The notes under the pieces are model-generated. The model saw only the letters and a program-made list of their open reading frames with translations, was not told where the DNA came from and did no database searches. A DNA stretch of 64,000 nucleotides from JACMLD01 sp033761915 (lineage in GTDB: Bacteria > Bacteroidota > Bacteroidia > Chitinophagales > Chitinophagaceae). The stretch's first letter is position 1. Each line of letters begins with the position of its first letter. Below are positions 42,889 through 51,156 of this stretch, piece after piece. Location of the stretch: positions 1 to 64,000 of the forward strand of contig JANRMC010000156.1 of the NCBI GenBank assembly GCA_033761915.1, read 5' to 3'. A program made the translations under genes and the position numbers.

Positions 42889-44718
42889 ATGAGCAATGAA
42901 GCTGTAATTCACGGACACGGAGCAGAAGTGCATACCCACCATGAAACTCATCATGATGAGCACCATGTGCATCATCACCAGGAAACATTCATTACCAAGT
43001 ATGTTTTCAGCCAGGACCACAAAATGATTGCCAAACAATTTCTTATTTCTGGTATCATCTGGGCATTCCTGGGTGGTTTAATGTCTGTTATCTTCCGTTT
43101 ACAATTAGGCTTTCCAGATCAAACTTTTCCCTGGTTAGAAGATATACTGGGCCATTGGGCAAAAGGGGGTAAGTTAGATCCTGAGTTCTATTATGCATTG
43201 GTTACCATGCACGGTACTGTATTGGTGTTCTTTGTATTAACTGCCGGCTTAAGCGGTACTTTTGCCAACTTCTTAATTCCTTTACAAATTGGTGCCCGCG
43301 ATATGGCATCTCCTTTCTTAAACATGCTTTCTTACTGGTTCTTCTGGTTAGCAAGTATTGTTATGTTATCTTCTCTTTTTGTTCAAACAGGTCCTGCAAG
43401 TGGTGGTTGGACTTCTTACCCTCCATTAAGTGCATTGGGCGATGCCAGTATAGGTTCTAAAATTGGTATGGACCTATGGTTGGTAAGTATGGCGCTGTTT
43501 GTGGTTTCTTCTTTATTAGGAGGCTTAAACTATATTTCTACCGTATTAAACATGCGTACCAAAGGTATGAGCATGACCCGTATTCCTTTAACAATCTGGG
43601 CATTGTTCTTTACCGCGGTATTAGGGGTACTATCATTCCCTGTATTGTTCAGCGGTTTCATCCTCTTGTTGTTCGATCGCCACATGGGTACCAGCTTCTA
43701 CCTGAGTGATATTTTTGTAAATGCCACACAAACAGCATTACCTAATGAAGGTGGTAGTGCTATCTTATACCAGCACTTATTCTGGTTCTTAGGTCACCCG
43801 GAAGTATATATTATCTTATTGCCAGCCATGGGCATGGTTTCAGAAATTCTTTCTGTAAACTCACGCAAACCCATTTTTGGATATATGGCCATGATTGCAT
43901 CTCTATTTGCCATTGCAGTACTGGCCTTTCTGGTTTGGGCGCACCATATGTTTGTAACGGGTCTTAACCCATTCTTAGGTTCTGTGTTTGTATTGTTAAC
44001 CCTGTTAATTGCGGTGCCAAGTGCCATTAAAGTATTTAACTGGTTAACTACATTATGGAGAGGTAACATACGCTTTACACCGGGTATGTTATTTGCCATT
44101 GGTTTTGTAAGCTTATTTATTTCTGGTGGTTTAACAGGTATCTTCCTGGGTAACTCCACATTAGATATTCACCTGCACGATACTTATTTTGTAATTGCAC
44201 ACTTCCATATAGTAATGGGTGTGGCATCTATGTTTGGTATGTTTGCGGGCATCTACCATTGGTTCCCTAAAATGTATGGCCGTTATTTAAACAATACCAT
44301 GGCCTATATTCACTTCTGGGTTACTTTAATTGGTGCTTACTGTATTTTCTGGCCCATGCATTACCAGGGTTTAGCCGGTGTGCCGCGTCGTTATTTAGAT
44401 TTAAGTGCCTGGGTAAGCTTTAACCAGTTTGGTGGCTTAAACCGTTTTATCTCTATTGTATCAATGATTGTGTTTGCCGTGCAGTTATTGTTTGTGTTTA
44501 ACTTCTTCTACTCAATTTTTAAAGGAAGAAAAGTAACCACTAAAAACCCATGGGGTGCTAATACATTAGAATGGACCACACCTATTAACCCCGGCCACGG
44601 TAACTGGGATGGTGAAATACCTGAAGTACACCGCTGGGCATATGATTATGGTAAAGATGGCAGAGAGTTTATTTCTCAGACAGAGCCGGTGGGTGCTAAT
44701 GAAAGTAAAGGTCATTAA
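42889..44718 (+). CDS. coxA: Cytochrome c oxidase subunit I (A-type, His-rich N-terminus)
   Basis: 609-residue haem-copper oxidase subunit with about twelve membrane segments. Low-spin haem His is in TMHGTVLVFF, the Cu-B and cross-linked Tyr in FLGHPEVYIILLPAMGMVSE, haem ligands in IAHFHIVMG, and the D-channel Asp in GARDMASPFLN. The Glu in HPEVY and the Ser in GMVSE fit an A1-type oxidase. The first 36 residues hold about a dozen His (HTHHETHHDEHHVHHH), perhaps a copper or zinc store on the cytoplasmic side. A repeat copy lies in the 263-base gap to ctaB. Confidence 0.95.
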   Translation: MSNEAVIHGHGAEVHTHHETHHDEHHVHHHQETFITKYVFSQDHKMIAKQFLISGIIWAFLGGLMSVIFRLQLGFPDQTFPWLEDILGHWAKGGKLDPEFYYALVTMHGTVLVFFVLTAGLSGTFANFLIPLQIGARDMASPFLNMLSYWFFWLASIVMLSSLFVQTGPASGGWTSYPPLSALGDASIGSKIGMDLWLVSMALFVVSSLLGGLNYISTVLNMRTKGMSMTRIPLTIWALFFTAVLGVLSFPVLFSGFILLLFDRHMGTSFYLSDIFVNATQTALPNEGGSAILYQHLFWFLGHPEVYIILLPAMGMVSEILSVNSRKPIFGYMAMIASLFAIAVLAFLVWAHHMFVTGLNPFLGSVFVLLTLLIAVPSAIKVFNWLTTLWRGNIRFTPGMLFAIGFVSLFISGGLTGIFLGNSTLDIHLHDTYFVIAHFHIVMGVASMFGMFAGIYHWFPKMYGRYLNNTMAYIHFWVTLIGAYCIFWPMHYQGLAGVPRRYLDLSAWVSFNQFGGLNRFISIVSMIVFAVQLLFVFNFFYSIFKGRKVTTKNPWGANTLEWTTPINPGHGNWDGEIPEVHRWAYDYGKDGREFISQTEPVGANESKGH

Positions 44719-44820
44719 TTGGGTAGGGTTTAAAAGCCTGTAAAATAGTGTGCCCTGATTTTGATATCGGGGCATTTCAACAAATAAGTTCAGAATTTGA
44801 GTGAGGGAAAGAGGGAGTTG

Positions 44821-44966
44821 TATACCAGCTACAGCAACTCCGGTGAAGCATGGTTGCGTCGCAATCCGTTCAGCAGTTGGGGTACTATTAAACAAACAGT
44901 TGCCAACTGGTGTGCAGTACACGTGAGTGACACAACAATGCTGAATAAGGTGGTACAGCTGGTAAA
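44821..44966 (+). repeat. Palindromic intergenic repeat of the CpG-poor subtype, inside the cox region (copy 12)
   Basis: Outer arms are TATACCAGCT and AGCTGGTAAA. The left arm is GTTGCGTCGCAATCCGTTCA (44853-44872), the right arm GTGAGTGACACAAC (44923-44936). The core is unrelated to the usual one. A small hairpin (GGAGTTG 44814-44820 / CAACTCC 44835-44841) adjoins. It separates coxA from ctaB. Confidence 0.8.
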
Positions 44967-44981
44967 AAAGAAAAGGCGTTA

Positions 44982-45881
44982 ATGGCTACACAAAGCAGCG
45001 ATATAGATAGTTCTTTAAATAAAAGCAGTAAGCTGAAAGATTACATGGCCCTGGTTAAATTTAGTTTAACTACTATGGTGGTGTTTTCTGCAGTGGCCAG
45101 TTACCAATTGGCGCCTAAAATAAAAGCCTACGATTATAAAATGTTGTTGCTTTTATTTTTGGGTGGTTTTTTAGTAACCGGCAGTGCCAATGCCATTAAC
45201 CAGGTGGTGGAAAAAGATACGGATGCAAAAATGAAACGCACGGCCAAAAGGCCCATTGCGGCTGGCCGCATGAGTGAAGCAGAGGGTTGGGGTTTTGCTA
45301 TTATAACGGGTTTGGCAGGCGCATTTATTTTGTATTACTGGTTTAACTTTTTATCGGCTGCGCTAGCGGTATTCAGTTTGTTTTTATATGCGTTTATTTA
45401 TACGCCGTTAAAAAAAGTAAACTCAATATCAGTACTGGTGGGTGCTGTGCCGGGTGCCTTGCCCTGTTTAATTGGTTGGGCCGCTGGTAATGATGATGTG
45501 AGTGCAGGTGGGTGGGCATTGTTTGCCATGCAGTTCTTTTGGCAGTTTCCGCATTTTTGGGCAATAGCCTGGCTGGCGCATAAAGATTATGAAGGGGCTG
45601 GTTTTAAACTGTTGCCATCAGTGGAAGGGCCAACAAAATACTCGGCAATACAATCTGTTATATATTCTTTATTGCTGGTGCCGGTGGGTTTGCTGCCTTA
45701 TTTTATAGGCATGAGTGGTATGGGTGCATTGGTAATAATATTGCTGGCCAATTTTTTTATGGTATGGCAAAGTGTGCGGTTGTATAAAGAAATGGAAGCG
45801 AAAGCAGCCCGAAGGGTAATGTTTAGCAGTTATATTTATTTACCGGTTATTTTTTGGGCTTTATTAGCATTTAAAAATTAA
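44982..45881 (+). CDS. ctaB: Protohaem IX farnesyltransferase (haem O synthase)
   Basis: 299-residue UbiA-family membrane prenyltransferase that adds farnesyl to haem B, the first step to the haem A used by the oxidase. The Asp-rich prenyl-binding motif NQVVEKDTDAKMKRT and the second YTPLKKVN loop are present, together with KRPIAAGRMS. About nine membrane helices are visible. It lies within the cox region. Haem A synthase (ctaA) is not in the window. Confidence 0.94.
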   Translation: MATQSSDIDSSLNKSSKLKDYMALVKFSLTTMVVFSAVASYQLAPKIKAYDYKMLLLLFLGGFLVTGSANAINQVVEKDTDAKMKRTAKRPIAAGRMSEAEGWGFAIITGLAGAFILYYWFNFLSAALAVFSLFLYAFIYTPLKKVNSISVLVGAVPGALPCLIGWAAGNDDVSAGGWALFAMQFFWQFPHFWAIAWLAHKDYEGAGFKLLPSVEGPTKYSAIQSVIYSLLLVPVGLLPYFIGMSGMGALVIILLANFFMVWQSVRLYKEMEAKAARRVMFSSYIYLPVIFWALLAFKN

Positions 45882-45897
45882 GCAACGTAAAGACTAT

Positions 45898-46479
45898 ATG
45901 AGTGTTGTTATGAACAGTGCAGTTACAGAGCAAAGAAAAAAAATTCACCCGCATAAGTTTACCATGTGGGTGGCTATTGCAAGTATAATAATGATGTTTG
46001 CTGGTTTAACCAGTGCATACATTGTTAAGAGAGATCAGCCGGGTTGGACAGGTTTTACAATGCCAGTATTATTTTGGTATTCAACGGCGGTGATGCTTTT
46101 AAGCAGTTTAACAGTACAGCTTTCTTTAAAAAGTTTTAAAGAAAGAGCCATGCTTAAATACCGTCGCTTTCTTACCATTACCTTTTTATTAGGAGTTCTT
46201 TTTATTGTAATGCAGGTGCTGGGTTTTAACCAACTTTGGAACACGGGAATAAAATTAAACGGTGCCGGTGCCGGCCAGTTTATGTATATCATTTTTGGGC
46301 TGCATGCTGTGCACGTGTTGGGTGGGGTAATTGCCTTGCTGGTATTGTTTTTAAAAGGCCTTAGCCGAAAAAATATTAAAAGCTATAACGCAGTACCTAT
46401 TGAGGTGGCCAGCACATACTGGCATTTTGTAGATATACTGTGGGTGTATTTGTTTATTTTCTTTATCTGGATTCAATAA
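45898..46479 (+). CDS. Cytochrome c oxidase subunit III (first copy)
   Basis: 193-residue five-helix subunit III. HPHKFTMWVAIASIIMMFAGLTSAYIV is the typical first helix, then IFGLHAVHVLGGVIALL and the closing STYWHFVDILWVYLFIFFIWI. It lies 16 bases after ctaB. A second, longer subunit-III gene follows. Having two adjacent subunit-III-type genes is common in Bacteroidota. ATG 45898 or 45910 are both possible starts. Confidence 0.88.
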   Translation: MSVVMNSAVTEQRKKIHPHKFTMWVAIASIIMMFAGLTSAYIVKRDQPGWTGFTMPVLFWYSTAVMLLSSLTVQLSLKSFKERAMLKYRRFLTITFLLGVLFIVMQVLGFNQLWNTGIKLNGAGAGQFMYIIFGLHAVHVLGGVIALLVLFLKGLSRKNIKSYNAVPIEVASTYWHFVDILWVYLFIFFIWIQ

Positions 46480-46554
46480 TTGTTTGGGCAGTTTCTATAA
46501 CCCTGCTGAAACAACAACCAATATTAAATTTTGCGAATTAATTAAAGAACGCAC

Positions 46555-47229
46555 ATGGAACAAACAGTTAATACTGAAAGAAAATGGTGGGGCGGAGGAA
46601 GAAGCCCTTTTAACCTTGAGTACGGCAAACTGATGATGTGGTACTTTCTGATGAGTGATGCTTTTACTTTTGGCGCCTTTCTGATTTCTTATGGTACCGT
46701 ACGTCTTTCAAGTAACTCATGGCCCGACCCCAACGCGGTGTTTAACTCTTTTCCGTTTATGGGCCATGCAAACCTGCCATTGGCGTTTGTGAGTTTGATG
46801 ACTTTTATTCTGATCATCAGTTCTGTTACCATGGTGCTGGCAGTGCACGAAGGACATAAAATGAATAAAGCCGGTGTTATTAAATGGCTGGCATGGACGA
46901 TTATTGGTGGTTTGGCATTCTTGGGTTGTCAGGCTTGGGAGTGGACGCACCTCTATCATCAAAATGCATGGTGGGGCAGCAATCCTTTTATGAATATTGA
47001 TGGTTCAGTTTCTTCTACCAACTTTACCAATTTCTTCTTTACCATTACCGGTTTCCACGGCTTCCACGTATTTTCTGGTGTTATCATCAATATTATTATG
47101 TTGATTATGACCTGGAAGGGTGTGTTTGATAACCGTGGTCATTATTTAATGATTGAGAAAGCTGGTTTATACTGGCACTTTGTAGATCTTGTTTGGGTAT
47201 TTGTATTCCTTGCGTTCTACCTGATATAA
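46555..47229 (+). CDS. coxC: Cytochrome c oxidase subunit III (second copy)
   Basis: 224-residue subunit III. SPFNLEYGKLMMWYFLMSDAFTFGAFLISYG is its N-terminal helix pair, FTITGFHGFHVFSGVIINI and a closing GLYWHFVDLVWVFVFLAFYLI follow. The pattern is the same as in the preceding gene but the sequences are clearly different, and this one is the closer match to the standard subunit. A WWGGGRSP segment opens it. It is in the cox operon, with 75 bases to its neighbour. Confidence 0.9.
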   Translation: MEQTVNTERKWWGGGRSPFNLEYGKLMMWYFLMSDAFTFGAFLISYGTVRLSSNSWPDPNAVFNSFPFMGHANLPLAFVSLMTFILIISSVTMVLAVHEGHKMNKAGVIKWLAWTIIGGLAFLGCQAWEWTHLYHQNAWWGSNPFMNIDGSVSSTNFTNFFFTITGFHGFHVFSGVIINIIMLIMTWKGVFDNRGHYLMIEKAGLYWHFVDLVWVFVFLAFYLI

Positions 47230-47279
47230 AGAATTGTGCTAACTGATATTACTAAACAACTAACGAATTTATAAATACA

Positions 47280-47747
47280 ATGGAACATAATCCTGTCTCG
47301 TCTGAAGTTACGTTTGTACACCATGTGTCTGACGCAGATTTTAAAAAGAAGGTTAGAAAAACAACCATCTTATTGTCTGTTATTACTGTAATTGAACTGG
47401 CTATTGGTTTAATTATTTACAATATGCATAAGGGAGAACACCCGAGTGAGTTTTTAATTACACTGTTTAAAGGAGTGGTGTGTATTCTTACGCTGGCCAA
47501 GGCCTTTTACATTGTATCTGTATTTATGCACCTGGGCGATGAATTACGTAACATGATTATGACCATTGTGGTGCCTTTATTGTTATTTGTGTGGTTTATT
47601 GGTGCCTTCCTATGGGATGGCGGTTCGTACAGAAACCTGAGAAATAGTTACGACCCGCACCATGTGGAGCGTACAGCCCCATCAAAAGATGCACATAAAG
47701 CGGCCGGCCACCATACCGAGGCACAAAAACCCGGTGTTGCAAACTAA
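47280..47747 (+). CDS. Cytochrome c oxidase subunit IV family protein
   Basis: 155 residues with three membrane segments (about 25-45, 57-77, 88-110) and a cytoplasmic His-rich tail. LLSVITVIELAIGLIIY and AKAFYIVSVFMHLGDELRNMIMTIVVPLLLFVWFIGAFLWDG match the bacterial subunit-IV/CyoD-like family, including the MHLG motif. It ends the first cox block and is followed by a terminator. Confidence 0.88.
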   Translation: MEHNPVSSEVTFVHHVSDADFKKKVRKTTILLSVITVIELAIGLIIYNMHKGEHPSEFLITLFKGVVCILTLAKAFYIVSVFMHLGDELRNMIMTIVVPLLLFVWFIGAFLWDGGSYRNLRNSYDPHHVERTAPSKDAHKAAGHHTEAQKPGVAN

Positions 47748-47770
47748 ATGTATATTTTATTGCGTATATA

Positions 47771-47798
47771 AACCATCGCCCCGGCGGTGGTTTTTTAT
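47771..47798 (+). terminator. Intrinsic terminator after the subunit IV gene
   Basis: AACCATCGCC and GGCGGTGGTT pair with one G-T wobble, followed by six T's. It closes the act-cox transcript, and the SCO gene downstream has its own promoter. Confidence 0.85.
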
Positions 47799-47839
47799 GT
47801 AAAAAACAGCATTGTTTTAAAAGTTTAGCACTTGTATGG

Positions 47840-47847
47840 TAGCTTTG
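47840..47847 (+). promoter_or_regulatory. -7 promoter element for the SCO gene
   Basis: TAGCTTTG fits TAnnTTTG and lies downstream of the terminator and 72 bases before the SCO ATG, leaving room for a short leader ORF (47875-47922). Confidence 0.45.
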
Positions 47848-47918
47848 CGCGGTAACAGTAACTATGCGTTAAACATGTTGCCTGTTCATTTGTTTATCAT
47901 AAAATTCAATCAAGCGGT

Positions 47919-48722
47919 ATGAGTTCAAAGAGTTGGATGGCCATTTGTATTGCAGTGTTAATACCTCTCAGTTGCTATTTAATTGTAAAATACTTCAGCA
48001 CCGATGCAGTAGATATGCCGCGCCGGTATTTTGAAGATTCTGTAACCACAGTTATAAAAGATGGTAAAGAGTACACAGATACGGTATGGCACCAGGTAAA
48101 AGATATTTCACTTACCAACCAGCTGGGCAAACAGGTTAAACTGAGCGATGTAAATGGTAAAGTAATAGTAGCCGATTTCTTTTTTACGCACTGTGGTTCT
48201 ATTTGTCCTAAACTTACGCAAAACATGAAGCGTTTGCAGGGCCTGCTGAAGCTGAAAGACGATATGAAGCGGTTGGATACTACGTTTGTACAACTATTAT
48301 CGTTTTCAATAGATCCGGAAAGAGATAGTGTAGCTGTACTTAAAAAGTATGCAGATAAGTACGGGGTGAACCATGATGTGTGGTGGATGCTGACGGGAGA
48401 TAAAAAAACAATTTATGACTTTGCATTAAATGAAGTGAAGCTGGGAGTGGGTGCAGACAGTGCAGCAATATCGCCCGATTTTCCGCATTCCGGTAAATTA
48501 GTTTTACTGGATAAGAACAGGGTGGTACGTGGTTATTACAATGGCTTAGATAGTAATGAAGTGGCAAGGCTGGGAGAAGACATTGTATTTCTGATGCTGG
48601 AAAAAGACAAGAAAAGGAAATCTCCTGTATTTACACAGTTGGTTGGGTTATGGCCTATATTTTTATTTGTGGCCATTGCTGTGGCTGTATTTCTTTTCAT
48701 AAACCGGAAACCAAAATATTAA
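47919..48722 (+). CDS. SCO1/SenC-family copper chaperone
   Basis: 267-residue membrane-anchored thioredoxin-fold protein that delivers copper to the CuA site of oxidase subunit II. An N-terminal anchor (about 7-22) is followed by ITVADFFFTHCGSICPKLTQNM (here VADFFFTHCGSICP) with the metal CxxxCP, and the His ligand in FPHSGKLVLLD. A second membrane segment ends the protein (about 245-262). A 15-codon ORF ends on its start codon (ATGA at 47919), so translation may be coupled. It lies directly after the cox block. Confidence 0.92.
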   Translation: MSSKSWMAICIAVLIPLSCYLIVKYFSTDAVDMPRRYFEDSVTTVIKDGKEYTDTVWHQVKDISLTNQLGKQVKLSDVNGKVIVADFFFTHCGSICPKLTQNMKRLQGLLKLKDDMKRLDTTFVQLLSFSIDPERDSVAVLKKYADKYGVNHDVWWMLTGDKKTIYDFALNEVKLGVGADSAAISPDFPHSGKLVLLDKNRVVRGYYNGLDSNEVARLGEDIVFLMLEKDKKRKSPVFTQLVGLWPIFLFVAIAVAVFLFINRKPKY

Positions 48723-48729
48723 TATACAT

Positions 48730-49272
48730 ATGTTGCAAGCTGCTTTTAAAAAAAACGATGGAAAGGCAAAATGGTTAATTGGCATTTTTAGTGTAGTGGT
48801 ATTTGGCGCCGTTGTGGCATTGGGCCGTTTTAAACTGGAGGTGGATTTGGGTTTTGATGTGCATGTGTTTGCTAAAATAAATGCAGTCATCAATTCTATA
48901 GTAGCCGTATTATTAGTAGCTGCTTTAGTAGCGGTAAAGCAAAAAAAATATACGCTGCATAAAAAAATTATGATGGGCGCAATGATCTTGTCCATCCTGT
49001 TTTTAGTATCCTATATCTGCCATCATTTGTTAACTGGCGATACCAGGTATGGGGGTGAAGGAACCATTCGATATATTTATTATTTTATTTTAATTACCCA
49101 TATATTTTTAGCCGCCATTATTTTACCCTTTATTCTTTTTACGGCTTACCGTGCTTTAATTGCAGAGTGGCCACAACACCGCAGGCTGGCAAAAATTACC
49201 TGGCCCATCTGGTTTTATGTATCTGTAACCGGTGTGCTGGTATATTTAATGATAAGCCCTTATTACAGCTAA
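48730..49272 (+). CDS. DUF420 membrane protein (CtaM-like oxidase assembly factor)
   Basis: 180 residues with five membrane segments. A family whose Staphylococcus member CtaM is needed for aa3 oxidase activity. INAVINSIVAVLLVAALVAVK, KYTLHKKIMMGAMILSILFLVSYICHHLL and YYFILITHIFLAAIILPFILFTAYRAL are typical, with His residues in HH and THIF positions. It starts 8 bases after the SCO gene, supporting a role in oxidase maturation. Confidence 0.88.
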   Translation: MLQAAFKKNDGKAKWLIGIFSVVVFGAVVALGRFKLEVDLGFDVHVFAKINAVINSIVAVLLVAALVAVKQKKYTLHKKIMMGAMILSILFLVSYICHHLLTGDTRYGGEGTIRYIYYFILITHIFLAAIILPFILFTAYRALIAEWPQHRRLAKITWPIWFYVSVTGVLVYLMISPYYS

Positions 49273-49273
49273 C

Positions 49274-49738
49274 ATGAACCATAACGCATTTAAAAAAATT
49301 CAGCTGATACATAAAGCTATAATGCTGGGCATTATGTTATTTATGGTGGTGGCCGTTGTTGTGGTTGGTACGGGTATTATAAATAAACCGGCGGCGCAAT
49401 TAGACCGTATTTTACAGGTAGTGGTATTGGTGCTGGCGGCCATTGCTTATTTTGCCGGACGTGCTGCATCCAATAAAAAATTACTGGCTGCAAAAGAACA
49501 AAACGGAGCCTTACAAAAATTTGCCTTGTATAAAATGGGCATGCTTATTTTTTGGATTGCATTAGAAATGCCGGCCTTATTGGGTATTATTGGTTTTATA
49601 CTTACCGGTAACTACGCATTTATTGTAATGAGTTTTGTATTACTGCTGCTGATTGCCGCCGCATCCCCCGCTAAAAAAACTATCTGTTACCTGTTAGAAT
49701 TAACAGAGCAGGAAATACTGGTTTTGGAAAATAGTTAA
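49274..49738 (+). CDS. Four-helix membrane protein, function unknown, in the oxidase locus
   Basis: 154 residues with four membrane segments (about 16-36, 46-64, 87-105, 111-130), no conserved catalytic or metal-binding motif that I recognise, and a C-terminal soluble tail (KKTICYLLELTEQEILVLENS). It starts 2 bases after DUF420, so it is almost certainly co-transcribed with the oxidase assembly genes. A role in oxidase maturation or cofactor handling is a guess from context only. Confidence 0.65.
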   Translation: MNHNAFKKIQLIHKAIMLGIMLFMVVAVVVVGTGIINKPAAQLDRILQVVVLVLAAIAYFAGRAASNKKLLAAKEQNGALQKFALYKMGMLIFWIALEMPALLGIIGFILTGNYAFIVMSFVLLLLIAAASPAKKTICYLLELTEQEILVLENS

Positions 49739-49744
49739 CAGGTG

Positions 49745-49831
49745 TGTTACCGGCAGCAGTGTTTCAAAGGGTCATTGTTGCGTCGCACACGTCAGCAGCA
49801 ACGCTACTGTGAGCAAATTGGTGTTACACGG
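49745..49831 (+). repeat. Palindromic intergenic repeat, left half (copy 13)
   Basis: Outer GTTACCGGCAGC and the left arm GTTGCGTCGCACACGT (49777-49792) are clear. The right half is decayed, with GGTGTTACACGG as a possible outer remnant. Confidence 0.65.
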
Positions 49832-49899
49832 CATTCTGCATATTAATAAATACCCTCAACAAGGTTTATACCCAAAAAGTAAATGCATTAAATTTAAAT

Positions 49900-51030
49900 A
49901 TGCGTAAACCTATCTTTTTTTTAAGCCTTATCAGTTGTATAACTGTAAACATTTTAATGATAGCACCAGTTGCTGCCCAACGCCTGCAACCTGGTTACGA
50001 TGTTAATGAATTATCAGAGTTATTATGCGTTTCTGTACGCACCGGTGCTGAAGCACATTATTATAGTGATAGTAATTATGTAGCGCCACCCACCCGATTT
50101 CAAAGAGCATATCGCTCTGCAGAAATGGGGTTCAGAAATTTATGGGAGCTGTGGGTATCGCCCAATAAGCAGGCGGTTATCAGCATACGCGGTACCATCG
50201 CACAAAAAGAAAGCTGGCTGGCAAATTTTTATGCAGCCATGGTACCCGCCAAAGGAAAGTTGTTGTTACCAGACAATAGTGAATTTAATTATCAACTGGC
50301 TACCGATGAGAAGGCCGCCGTACATGTGGGCTGGCTCATCAGTACTGCCTATCTGTTAAAAGAAATAATGCCCCAAATAGATTCTTGCTACAAAGCAGGC
50401 ATTAAAGATTTTTACATTACCGGCCATAGCCAGGGCGGTGCTATTTCTTATTTGGTGGCGGCTTACTTGCAACAACAAAAATTAAACAACAGTTTACCAC
50501 CAGATATTTTGTTTAAAACCTATTGCACGGCGGCTCCTAAGCCAGGCAATTTATATTTTGCTTACGATTACGAGGTAAACAGTTTTCCTGGTTTTGGCTT
50601 TAATGTGGTTAACACAACAGACTGGGTGCCCGAGGTACCCTTTTCCATACAAACCATCAAAGACTATAACACGATTAATCCGTTTACCAATGCCAAAAGC
50701 ATGATAAGAAAACAAAAATTTCCGAAGAACCTGGTATTAAAACATGTTTATAACCGCTTAAGTAAACCCGCCATTAAAGCACAAAGGGCTTATGAAAAAT
50801 ACCTGGGTAAAATGCTGCAAAAAGAAATTAATGGATTATTGAAAGGTATTGAGGTGCCGGAATTTTACAGCAGTAATCATTATGTAAGAACAGGTATTAC
50901 GATTGCCTTACAACCAACCAATGATTATTACCAGCACTATAAACAGGATGCGGCCAATGCATTTATCAATCACATGCACCATCCTTATATTTATTTAGTA
51001 AATCCGGCCTTGCTAAAAAAACCAGAATAA
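49900..51030 (+). CDS. Secreted class-3-type lipase
   Basis: 376 residues: signal peptide (about 1-26, PVAAQ), then a lipase class 3 alpha/beta-hydrolase. AVISIRGTIAQKESWLANF precedes the nucleophile elbow FYITGHSQGGAISYLVAAYLQ (Ser in GHSQG), and the acid and base are likely in NTTDWVPEVPF and INHMHHPYIY near the end. The fungal-type class-3 fold is longer here by a helical insertion (about 265-310). It is a single gene between two repeat remnants and would act on lipids outside the cytoplasm. Confidence 0.85.
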   Translation: MRKPIFFLSLISCITVNILMIAPVAAQRLQPGYDVNELSELLCVSVRTGAEAHYYSDSNYVAPPTRFQRAYRSAEMGFRNLWELWVSPNKQAVISIRGTIAQKESWLANFYAAMVPAKGKLLLPDNSEFNYQLATDEKAAVHVGWLISTAYLLKEIMPQIDSCYKAGIKDFYITGHSQGGAISYLVAAYLQQQKLNNSLPPDILFKTYCTAAPKPGNLYFAYDYEVNSFPGFGFNVVNTTDWVPEVPFSIQTIKDYNTINPFTNAKSMIRKQKFPKNLVLKHVYNRLSKPAIKAQRAYEKYLGKMLQKEINGLLKGIEVPEFYSSNHYVRTGITIALQPTNDYYQHYKQDAANAFINHMHHPYIYLVNPALLKKPE

Positions 51031-51049
51031 TAATTCTAACGCTATTTAT

Positions 51050-51120
51050 GTTGCATAATGGGCTTACCGCACACATGTGCGACGCAACGGCTGTTGCTCA
51101 GAATTACTGCTGCCGGCATC
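51050..51120 (+). repeat. Palindromic intergenic repeat, right half, short (copy 14)
   Basis: GTTGC (51050-51054) and GACGCAAC (51081-51088) flank a short GCACACATGTGC hairpin. The outer TGCTGCCGGCAT (51108-51119) remains on the right. Confidence 0.65.
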
Positions 51121-51156
51121 CTAATATCGTTTAAATTGCACCGAAAATACTGCTGT

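Noticed and set aside
44797..44982. 61-codon ORF between coxA and ctaB
   Set aside because: It reads through the palindromic repeat, has no conserved product, and uses a non-ATG start.
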